Of a stretch of DNA of 64,000 bases, positions 42,605-49,993 are shown piece by piece. The number at the start of each line of letters is the position of its first letter. Position 1 is the stretch's first letter. The notes under the pieces were generated by a model. That model saw only the letters and a program-made list of their open reading frames with translations. It was not told the DNA's origin and searched no databases. A program made the position numbers and the translations under genes. The DNA is taken from assembly GCF_018417635.1 (NCBI RefSeq), contig NZ_CP071007.1, positions 2,542,501-2,606,500 of the forward strand, written 5' to 3'. The stretch is from Pseudomonas sp. SORT22 (GTDB taxonomy: Bacteria; Pseudomonadota; Gammaproteobacteria; Pseudomonadales; Pseudomonadaceae).

Positions 42605-44019
42605 ACAACCAGACGGTTGTCTTCAACGGTATCAACGGTGCCGACGGCAATTACCTGACTGCACCGTTAACGCCTGAGTGTCTGGGGCAGCGCCTGATGC
42701 AATTGAACGACCCTGCCAGTGACCTTGAATCCCTGAAGGCGCGTGACCTGAAAAGGCAGGCGTGCTTCGGTCTGCCATTGGACATGGATGGCCAGGCATT
42801 GGCGCAAACCGGTTGGGCGGTAATCTTTGCCCGCTCGGCGCGCGCCGAGGTACGCCAGGCCCTGGCTCCGCTGCTGGCGTTGCGGGCCCTGGAGGCCGGG
42901 GCGTTGTACCGCGAGTTCAGCGGCGAAGCGGGTTACTGGCCAGGCGATACCGCACGTGCATGGCTGGCTCGCCAGCCCCGCGGCAAGTCACCGGGTGTTG
43001 TCGCTCCGCAGAAGGTGCCCTACTACCTGATGATCGTTGCTGACCCGCAGGACATTCCTTTTCGCTTCCAGTATGAACTGGCCGTCAGCTATGCAGTCGG
43101 CCGAATCCATTTTGACCATCTGCAGGGCTACCACAACTACGCCCGGTCGGTTGTCGCGGCGCAGGCCGCCGAGGTCGCATCGACACGCCGGGCACTGTTC
43201 TTCGGCCCCTGCAACGAGGCGGATGCGGCCACTCGGCTAAGTTGCGCGCTGCTGGTCGAACCCCTGGCACAACAACTCGCAAAGCTTTCGCTCGAACATT
43301 GGCAGGTCGAGCAGTGCGTGGCAGACCAGGCCACCAAGGCCAGGCTGCTTGGGCAACTGTCGGGGCAGCCGCCGTCTCTGCTGTTCACCGCCAGCCATGG
43401 CATGGGCTTTCCTTGCGGCGATCCGCGACAACTGCGCCATCAGGGCGCGTTGCTGTGCCAGGACTGGCCTGGGCCGCAGCAGCACCGGGGGGCGATCCCC
43501 GCTGACTACTACTTGAGTGCCGATGATCTGGACGACCATCTGTGCCTGGCCGGCAGCGTGATGATGCATTTCTGTTGTTATGGTGCCGGCACGCCACTGC
43601 AGGATAACTTCAAGCACAGCAACGAGGCCTTGCGCCAGCTTGCATCGCGGCCATTTCTGGCCGCTTTGCCGATGCGTGCGCTGAGCTTGCCGGCCGGCGC
43701 TGCGCTGGCGGTGATCGGACATGTCGAGCGGGCTTGGTCCTACTCGTTTGACTGGCCCGGTTGCGGCGATGACCTGGCCACCTTCAAAGGTACCGTACAG
43801 GCGTTGATGAAGGGCAAGCGCGTGGGGCTGGCAATGGATCATTTCGCCATGCGTCACGCCGAAGTGGCGGTAGCGTTGAATGGTGAACTGGATGTGCTCA
43901 AAGACCCGATCGCCAAGCGAGATGACCTCGCGCTTGGCGCGCTGTGGATTGCCAGCAACGATGCACGCAACTATGTGATCCTCGGCGATCCGGCAGTCAG
44001 GCTGCAGGTAGAGGTCTGA
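42601..44019 (+). CDS. Caspase/gingipain-like (C25-type) cysteine peptidase
   Basis: A 472-residue protein whose ATG lies in the stop of the STAND gene (ATGA), so translation is coupled. No signal peptide. Residues 138-185 (VPYYLMIVADPQDIPFRFQ, YAVGRIHFD) resemble the C25/caspase-like entry strand. SLLFTASHGMGF gives a candidate catalytic H266, MMHFCCYGAGTP candidate nucleophile C325 or C326, and NYVILGDPAVRLQV is the family's terminal motif. I read it as a second caspase-fold peptidase of the same system. It could instead be a divergent CHAT protein. Substrate unknown; activation by the STAND protein is inferred from gene order. Confidence 0.7.
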   Translation: MNNQTVVFNGINGADGNYLTAPLTPECLGQRLMQLNDPASDLESLKARDLKRQACFGLPLDMDGQALAQTGWAVIFARSARAEVRQALAPLLALRALEAGALYREFSGEAGYWPGDTARAWLARQPRGKSPGVVAPQKVPYYLMIVADPQDIPFRFQYELAVSYAVGRIHFDHLQGYHNYARSVVAAQAAEVASTRRALFFGPCNEADAATRLSCALLVEPLAQQLAKLSLEHWQVEQCVADQATKARLLGQLSGQPPSLLFTASHGMGFPCGDPRQLRHQGALLCQDWPGPQQHRGAIPADYYLSADDLDDHLCLAGSVMMHFCCYGAGTPLQDNFKHSNEALRQLASRPFLAALPMRALSLPAGAALAVIGHVERAWSYSFDWPGCGDDLATFKGTVQALMKGKRVGLAMDHFAMRHAEVAVALNGELDVLKDPIAKRDDLALGALWIASNDARNYVILGDPAVRLQVEV

Positions 44020-44075
44020 CCGGCAGTGGTCTATGGTTTCTGTCTGGTGAGTACATCCTGCCTGAGAGAGGCCTT

Positions 44076-46037
44076 ATGACCGAGCCCAGCAACAGCCGCC
44101 GCTTTATCGCCGCCAGTTCCGTGCTCGGTGCCGCCGGGGCCATGTACTCGACGGCGCCACTGGCCGCCGGAGCCCTCCTGCGCGGGACCGAAACGGCCGT
44201 GCCGGCCGAGCTGATCCTGCACAACGGCCGGCTGCACACGGTGGACCGCGAGCGGCCACAAGCCAGCGCCGTGGCCATCCGCGACGGGCGCTTCGTGGCG
44301 GTCGGCGATGACGCCCAGGTCATGGCCCTGCGCGGGCCGGCGACCCAGGTCATCGACCTCAGGCAACGCACAGTGATCCCCGGGCTCAATGATTCGCACC
44401 TGCACTTGATCCGCGGCGGCCTGAACTACAACCTGGAACTGCGCTGGGAAGGCGTGCCGTCGCTGGCCGACGCCTTGCGCCTGCTCAAGGACCAGGCCCT
44501 GCGCACGCCGGCGCCGCAGTGGGTGAGGGTGGTCGGTGGCTGGAACGAGTTCCAGTTCGCCGAGCGCCGTTTGCCGACCCTTGATGAGCTGAACCAGGCC
44601 GCGCCCGACACCCCGGTGTTCGTCTTGCACCTTTACGACCGTGCCTTGCTCAACCGCGCCGCCCTGCGCGTGGTCGGCTATGACCGCAATACGCCCAACC
44701 CGCCGGGTGGCGAGATTCAGCGCGACGCCAACGGCAACCCTACCGGCATGCTGATCGCCCGGCCCAACGCGATGATCCTTTACTCGACCCTGGCCAAGGG
44801 ACCGAAGCTGCCACTGGAGTACCAGGTCAACTCGACACGCCAGTTCATGCGCGAACTCAACCGCCTGGGCCTGACCAGCGCCATCGATGCCGGTGGCGGC
44901 TATCAGAACTACCCCGACGATTATGCGGTGATCGAGCAACTGGCCAAGGCCAGGCAGTTGACCGTGCGTATCGCCTACAACCTGTTTACCCAGAAGCCCA
45001 AGCAAGAGCTGGCCGACTTCAAACACTGGACCCGCAGCGTCAAGTACGGCCAGGGCGACGACTTTTTGCGCCATAACGGCGCCGGCGAGATGCTGGTGTT
45101 TTCCGCTGCCGACTTCGAGGACTTCCTCGAACCACGCCCGGACCTGCCCGCCAGCATGGAGGGCGACCTGGAGCCGGTGGTACGCCATCTGGTCGAACAG
45201 CGCTGGCCGTTTCGCCTGCACGCCACCTACGACGAATCGATCTCGCGCATGCTCGAGGTGTTCGAGAAGGTCAATCGCGACATTCCCTTCAACGGTTTAC
45301 CGTGGTTCTTCGATCATGCCGAAACCATCAGCCCGAAGAACATCGAGCGGGTGCGGGCGCTGGGCGGCGGCATCGCCATCCAGGACCGCATGGCCTTCCA
45401 GGGTGAGTACTTTGTCGAGCGCTACGGTGCCAAGGCCGCCCAGCACACACCGCCGATCCAGCGCATGCTCGCCGAGGGCATCCCGGTGGGGGCCGGTACC
45501 GACGCCACCCGGGTGTCCAGCTACAACCCCTGGACTTCGCTGTACTGGCTGGTCAGCGGCCGTACCGTCGGCGGCCTGGCGCTGTACCCGCAGGGCCTGG
45601 ACCGCGACACCGCGCTGTCGCTGTTCACCCATGGCAGCGCCTGGTTTTCCAGCGAGCAGGGCAAGAAGGGCCAGATCAAGGTTGGCCAGCTGGCAGACCT
45701 GACAGCCTTGAGCGCCGACTACTTCAGCATCGACGCCGAAGCGATCAAACACCTGGAATCGGTGCTGACCCTGGTCGACGGCAAGGTGGTATACGGCGCA
45801 GCCGAGTTTGCCCGGCTTGACCCGCCGGCGTTGCCGGTGTTGCCCGACTGGTCGCCGGTGGCCAAGGTGCCTGGGCATTGGCGCCAGGGTGCGCCGCTGA
45901 GCGCCCAGGTGCATCAATGCGTCGGGGCCTGTGCGGTGCATGCCCACCAGCACCAGCACGCGCGCCAATCGTCGGTGCCGGTCAGTGATTTCCAGGGCTT
46001 TTGGGGTGCTTTTGGTTGTTCCTGTTTTGCCTTCTGA
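44076..46037 (+). CDS. Tat-exported metal-dependent amidohydrolase (YtcJ-like)
   Basis: A 653-residue amidohydrolase-superfamily protein. NSRRFIAASSVLGAAGA is a twin-arginine signal. LILHNGRLHTVDRERPQASAVAIRDGRFVAVGDD is the small β-domain, NDSHLHL the metal HxH, FRLHATYDESI and FDHAETI supply later histidines, and GAGTDATRVSSYNP the final metal-site aspartate. ATG 44076 follows GAGAGAGG. It probably hydrolyses an amide or related bond in the periplasm; substrate not inferable. The C-terminal 50 residues (CVGACAVHAHQHQHARQ) are cysteine/histidine-rich, perhaps a metal tail. It lies 56 bases after the module but shares no overlap with it. Confidence 0.8.
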   Translation: MTEPSNSRRFIAASSVLGAAGAMYSTAPLAAGALLRGTETAVPAELILHNGRLHTVDRERPQASAVAIRDGRFVAVGDDAQVMALRGPATQVIDLRQRTVIPGLNDSHLHLIRGGLNYNLELRWEGVPSLADALRLLKDQALRTPAPQWVRVVGGWNEFQFAERRLPTLDELNQAAPDTPVFVLHLYDRALLNRAALRVVGYDRNTPNPPGGEIQRDANGNPTGMLIARPNAMILYSTLAKGPKLPLEYQVNSTRQFMRELNRLGLTSAIDAGGGYQNYPDDYAVIEQLAKARQLTVRIAYNLFTQKPKQELADFKHWTRSVKYGQGDDFLRHNGAGEMLVFSAADFEDFLEPRPDLPASMEGDLEPVVRHLVEQRWPFRLHATYDESISRMLEVFEKVNRDIPFNGLPWFFDHAETISPKNIERVRALGGGIAIQDRMAFQGEYFVERYGAKAAQHTPPIQRMLAEGIPVGAGTDATRVSSYNPWTSLYWLVSGRTVGGLALYPQGLDRDTALSLFTHGSAWFSSEQGKKGQIKVGQLADLTALSADYFSIDAEAIKHLESVLTLVDGKVVYGAAEFARLDPPALPVLPDWSPVAKVPGHWRQGAPLSAQVHQCVGACAVHAHQHQHARQSSVPVSDFQGFWGAFGCSCFAF

Positions 46038-46085
46038 AGGTTCGGGCTACCATGCCGGATCGCCCGTTCGACAGGATGTTGCTGC

Positions 46086-46592
46086 ATGCCATTCACTACC
46101 CGCGTTGCCCGGCCCAGTGATGCCGAGGCGCTGAGCATCATCGCTGGCCAGACCTTTGCCCTGGCCAGCCCGCCAGACGCTGCCGCCCCGGCATTGCAGG
46201 CGTACATCGACACGCAGTTGCAGCCCGAGCACTTTGTCTTGCACCTGCTCAATCGGCGCAAGCGCCTGCGCGTGCTCGAGCACCTGGGCACGGTGGTGGG
46301 CTACAGCCTGCTCGACAGCACACCCGAGGTATTGGGAATTGCTGAAGCGGACGGCTTGCCGGAGCTCAGCCGCTGCTACGTGCTACCCGAGCACCATGGC
46401 CACGGCGGCGCCCAGCGGCTGCTCGACGACACCCTGGCGCAGGTGAGCGGCGCCATTCGCCTGACCGTCAACGAACAAAACGCCCGGGCGATCCGCTTCT
46501 ACCAGCGCAATGGCTTTAACAAGGTCGGCGAGGCCGTGTTCGAATGCGGGCCGGAGCGTCATCGTGACTGGGTGATGGTCGCGCGGCGTTGA
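46086..46592 (+). CDS. GNAT-family N-acetyltransferase
   Basis: A 168-residue acetyl-CoA-dependent acyltransferase. The acetyl-CoA motif is LSRCYVLPEHHGHGGAQRLLDDTLAQ (Q/RxxGxG/A variant HHGHGG), preceded by the β4 strand, and RLTVNEQNARAIRFYQRNGFNKVGEAVFE is the typical motif B end. Substrate unknown. Independent transcription unit between amidohydrolase and GST. Confidence 0.82.
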   Translation: MPFTTRVARPSDAEALSIIAGQTFALASPPDAAAPALQAYIDTQLQPEHFVLHLLNRRKRLRVLEHLGTVVGYSLLDSTPEVLGIAEADGLPELSRCYVLPEHHGHGGAQRLLDDTLAQVSGAIRLTVNEQNARAIRFYQRNGFNKVGEAVFECGPERHRDWVMVARR

Positions 46593-46641
46593 TAAAACTG
46601 GTTAAAGTGTCGTTCACCTCTTATTGCTCAAGGTTCTGTTC

Positions 46642-47337
46642 ATGACTGATCTCAGCGCATTTCCGATCACCCGCAAATGGCCGGCCAAACAGCCCGAGCT
46701 GCTGCAGCTGTATTCGCTGCCCACGCCCAACGGCGTCAAGGTGTCGATCATGCTCGAGGAGATCGGCCTGGCCTACGAGGTGCACAAGGTCAGCTTCGAG
46801 AGCAATGACCAGCTCACCCCCGAATTCATCTCCCTGAGCGCCAACAACAAGATCCCGGCGATCCTCGACCCCAACGGCCCGGGCGGCCAGCCGCTTGCGC
46901 TGTTCGAGTCCGGGGCGATCCTCATCTACCTGGCGGAAAAAACCGGCAAGCTGCTGCCGGCCGACCCGGCCAAGCGCTACCAGACCCTGCAGTGGCTGAT
47001 GTTCCAGATGGGCGGCATCGGGCCGATGTTCGGCCAGCTAGGGTTCTTCAACAAGTTCGCCGGCAAGGACTATGAAGACAAGCGCCCGCGTGACCGCTAC
47101 GTGGCCGAGTCGCGGCGTTTGCTCGGGGTGCTCGACAAGCGTCTTGAAGGGCGCGACTGGGTGATGGACGAGTACAGTATTGCCGACATCGCCATTGTGC
47201 CCTGGGTGCGCAACCTGATCGGTTTTTATGAGGCGGGCGAGCTGGTGGGCTTTGACGACTTTGCCAACGTCAAGCGCGTGCTCGCGGCGTTTGTCGCGCG
47301 GCCGGCGGTGGAGCGGGGGTTGAAGATCCCTGCTTAG
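46642..47337 (+). CDS. Glutathione S-transferase, YfcG/Ure2p-like (Nu class)
   Basis: A 231-residue thioredoxin-fold GST. LQLYSLPTPNGVKVSIMLEEIGLAYEVHKV and LSANNKIPAILDPNGPGGQPLALFESGAILIYLAEKTGKLLP are diagnostic of the YfcG/YghU group, which use glutathione disulfide and act as disulfide-bond oxidoreductases or peroxidases. ESGAI supplies the glutathione γ-glutamyl contact. C-terminal helical domain YSIADIAIVPWVRN intact. Start ATG 46642 chosen from the family start. Confidence 0.85.
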   Translation: MTDLSAFPITRKWPAKQPELLQLYSLPTPNGVKVSIMLEEIGLAYEVHKVSFESNDQLTPEFISLSANNKIPAILDPNGPGGQPLALFESGAILIYLAEKTGKLLPADPAKRYQTLQWLMFQMGGIGPMFGQLGFFNKFAGKDYEDKRPRDRYVAESRRLLGVLDKRLEGRDWVMDEYSIADIAIVPWVRNLIGFYEAGELVGFDDFANVKRVLAAFVARPAVERGLKIPA

Positions 47338-47342
47338 CGCCC

Positions 47343-47398
47343 AATCGCGGGGCAAGCCCGCTCGCACATACCTGTGGGAGCGGGCTTGCCCCGCGATG
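47343..47398. repeat. Inverted REP pair, probable bidirectional terminator
   Basis: AATCGCGGGGCAAGCCCGCTCGCAC and GTGGGAGCGGGCTTGCCCCGCGATGA form a nearly perfect hairpin between the convergent GST and phosphate-transporter genes. Confidence 0.8.
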
Positions 47399-47399
47399 A

Positions 47400-49016
47400 C
47401 TAAAACACCTGCCGAAACACCCAGTACAACCCCCCGGCCAGCACAATCGCCGCGGGCAAGGTCAGCACCCAGGCCATCAGCAGGTTGAACAGGGTGCGCA
47501 TCTGCAAGCCCGAGCCATTGGCAACCATGCTCCCGGCCACCCCGGACGACAGCACGTGGGTGGTCGACACCGGCAGCCCGTACATGTCCGCCGCGCCAAT
47601 GGTGCACATCGCCACCAGCTCCGCCGAGGCGCCCTGGGCGTAGGTCAGGTGGGTCTTGCCGATCTTCTCGCCGACGGTCAACACGATGCGCCGCCAGCCG
47701 ACCATGGTCCCCAGCCCCAGGGCGATGGCCACGGCGATCTTCACCCACAACGGAATGTAGCGGGTGGCGCTGTCGATCTGTTGCTTGAACAGCTGCACCT
47801 TGGCCTGGGTATCGGCATCGAACTGCGCCAGTTGGTGCTTGTCGATCAGGCGGATGGCCTCGGAGGTCAGGTACATGTCGTTGCGCACGTTGGCCATGGC
47901 CTCAGCGGGCACCCGGTTGAGCGAACCGTAGCCTTTGACTTCGCTGCCGATCATCCCGGCCAGCGCCGCCAGGGCCGGCAGCAGTTCGTCGCTGGCCTGT
48001 GGCTGGCGGATGAAGGCGCTGAGGGTCTGTCGTGGGTCCGCCGGCGCTGCTTGCGGGGCGCTGCGCTGCAAAGCCTGCTGGGTGACCTCGGCGACGGCGG
48101 CGAACTGCAGCGACTGGTCGGCCGGCATGGTCCGGTTCAGGGCATAGGCCATGGGCAGGGTGCCGACCAGGATCAGCATGATCAGGCCCATGCCTTTTTG
48201 CCCGTCGTTGGAGCCATGGGCGAACGACACCCCGGTGCAGGTGAGGATCAGCAGCCCGCGAATCCACCAGGGCGGCGGCGTGTTGCCGACCGGCGCCTGG
48301 TACAGCTCGCGGCGCTTGACCAGCATGCGCAGGGCCAGCAGCAATAGCGCCGCGCAGGTAAAGCCCACCAGCGGCGAGAGCAGCAGCGAATAGCCGACCT
48401 TGCTGGCCTGGGCCCAGTCCACGCCGCTGGTGCCGTCGCGCCCGTGCATCAGTGCGTTGGCGATACCAACGCCGATGATCGAGCCGATCAAGGTATGCGA
48501 GGACGAAGCCGGCAGGCCCAGCCACCAGGTGCCCAGGTTCCAGATGATCGCCGACAGCAGCAGGGCGAACACCATCGAGAAGCCGGCCGAAGAGCCAACC
48601 TGCAAAATCAGCTCCACCGGCAGCAAGGCGATGATGCCGAAGGCCACCGCGCCGCTGGACAGCAGCACGCCAAGAAAATTGAAACAGCCAGACCACACCA
48701 CGGCCACCGACGGCGGCAACGAATGGGTGTAGATCACCGTGGCGACGGCGTTGGCGGTGTCGTGAAAACCGTTGACGAACTCGAAGCCCAGGGCAATCAG
48801 CAACGCCAGGCCGAGCAGCAGGAAGGGGGTCCAGGTGGTGACGACGGTGCCGGTGGCGTCGATGTCGCGCAACACGCTCCAGGCGGTATATACAAGGCCG
48901 GCCACCAGCAGGCCGAAAAACAGGGTCAGGGTGGTACGGCCGGGTTTGTGATCCAGACGTGGGCGTGGATCGTGGTTGGCCAGCGATGGGCTGCCAGCCA
49001 GGGTCGGGGTGGTCAT
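47400..49016 (-). CDS. pitA: Low-affinity inorganic phosphate transporter, Pit family
   Basis: A 538-residue inner-membrane metal-phosphate/H+ symporter. The duplicated Pit signature is present: GFEFVNGFHDTANAVATVIYT near residue 80 and SFAHGSNDGQKGMGLIM in the second half, with ten to twelve hydrophobic segments and a long hydrophilic loop between them. PVSTTHVLSSGVAG is also conserved. Length is typical of the larger PitA-type proteins. It is single-gene and divergent from the DUF488 gene. Confidence 0.88.
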   Translation of the reverse strand: MTTPTLAGSPSLANHDPRPRLDHKPGRTTLTLFFGLLVAGLVYTAWSVLRDIDATGTVVTTWTPFLLLGLALLIALGFEFVNGFHDTANAVATVIYTHSLPPSVAVVWSGCFNFLGVLLSSGAVAFGIIALLPVELILQVGSSAGFSMVFALLLSAIIWNLGTWWLGLPASSSHTLIGSIIGVGIANALMHGRDGTSGVDWAQASKVGYSLLLSPLVGFTCAALLLLALRMLVKRRELYQAPVGNTPPPWWIRGLLILTCTGVSFAHGSNDGQKGMGLIMLILVGTLPMAYALNRTMPADQSLQFAAVAEVTQQALQRSAPQAAPADPRQTLSAFIRQPQASDELLPALAALAGMIGSEVKGYGSLNRVPAEAMANVRNDMYLTSEAIRLIDKHQLAQFDADTQAKVQLFKQQIDSATRYIPLWVKIAVAIALGLGTMVGWRRIVLTVGEKIGKTHLTYAQGASAELVAMCTIGAADMYGLPVSTTHVLSSGVAGSMVANGSGLQMRTLFNLLMAWVLTLPAAIVLAGGLYWVFRQVF

Positions 49017-49144
49017 GATGACGGGTCCGGGTTACCAGAAAGGGTCTAGCCTTGCCCGGCCATGATAAAAACAATCGGTGACAGCACCGTGACCTCGGTC
49101 AAGGAAAGTCCTAGGATCAAGGGACCTGCCGATGGAGGATAACG

Positions 49145-49543
49145 ATGATCCGCTGCAAACGCGTTTATGACCCGCAGGACGCTGCCGATGGCCAGCGGGT
49201 GCTGGTCGACCGCCTGTGGCCGCGCAACACGCGCAAGGACCAGCTGCAGGCCCTGTGGCTGCCGCAGGTGGCGCCGTCAACGGCGTTGCGCCAGGCGTTT
49301 CATCAGGGTGAAGTGGACTTTGCCGGCTTTGCCCAGCGTTACCGCCAGGAGCTGGCGGCGCAGCCGGCACACTGGTGGAAACTGCTGGGCATGGCCGGGC
49401 AGGGCGATCTGACCTTGCTGTATGCCGGCAAGGACACCGGGCACAACAATGCCACGGTGCTGGCGCAATGGCTTGAGGATGAGCTGGAGCGCCAGGGGCC
49501 GGGGAGTTCGCCGGTGTGTTATGCCGACGAGTTCAAACCTTGA
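49145..49543 (+). CDS. DUF488 domain protein
   Basis: A 132-residue protein with the DUF488 pattern KRVYDPQDAADGQRVLVDRLWPRN, LWLPQVAPSTALRQAF and LTLLYAGKDTGHNNATVLAQWLEDEL. This small cytoplasmic family is widespread and of unknown activity. GGAGG precedes ATG 49145. The GNAT gene follows after 18 bases. Confidence 0.82.
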   Translation: MIRCKRVYDPQDAADGQRVLVDRLWPRNTRKDQLQALWLPQVAPSTALRQAFHQGEVDFAGFAQRYRQELAAQPAHWWKLLGMAGQGDLTLLYAGKDTGHNNATVLAQWLEDELERQGPGSSPVCYADEFKP

Positions 49544-49561
49544 CCCGCGAAGAGAACCACT

Positions 49562-49993
49562 ATGACTGTGCAACTGACCCCCGCCACCGACCAGCACCGC
49601 ACCTTCGCCCGCGACCTCACCCGGCGGGCCATGCTGCCCTATTACTGCGAGTTCGACCTGCTCTGGCAGGAAGAAGCCTTCGACCAGGCCTGGGGGTGGC
49701 GCGAGCAATGGCTGATCAGCGACGCCGAACAGCCGCTGGGTTACTTCAGCCTCAGCCAGGACCGCCAGGCCCTGTTCATCCGTGAACTGCACCTGCTCGA
49801 AGGTTTTCGCGGCCGCGGCATCGGCAGTTGGGTATTAACGCAACTGGCCGACTGGACCGGCCAACGGCACTTGCCGCTGCTGCGCCTGATGGTGTTCAGG
49901 AGCAACCCGGCACGCTTGCTGTACCTGCGCGAGGGCTTTGTCTGCGTCGGCGAAGACGAGTGCTTTTTGCGCATGCAGCGGGCGATCACTTAG
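49562..49993 (+). CDS. GNAT-family N-acetyltransferase
   Basis: A 143-residue acetyltransferase. LFIRELHLLEGFRGRGIGSWVLTQLADW carries the acetyl-CoA pyrophosphate loop (RGRGIG), and LRLMVFRSNPARLLYLREGFVCVGEDE is motif B. Complete for the family. Its last 159 bases lie opposite the 3' end of the AlgG-like gene; the GNAT C-terminus is conserved-looking, so this reading is the more secure of the two. Confidence 0.82.
   Translation: MTVQLTPATDQHRTFARDLTRRAMLPYYCEFDLLWQEEAFDQAWGWREQWLISDAEQPLGYFSLSQDRQALFIRELHLLEGFRGRGIGSWVLTQLADWTGQRHLPLLRLMVFRSNPARLLYLREGFVCVGEDECFLRMQRAIT

Noticed and set aside
44076..46037. The amidohydrolase as a fourth gene of the CHAT/STAND module
   Set aside because: It is 56 bases downstream with its own ribosome site, carries a Tat export signal and has host-like composition; nothing ties it functionally to cytoplasmic proteases.
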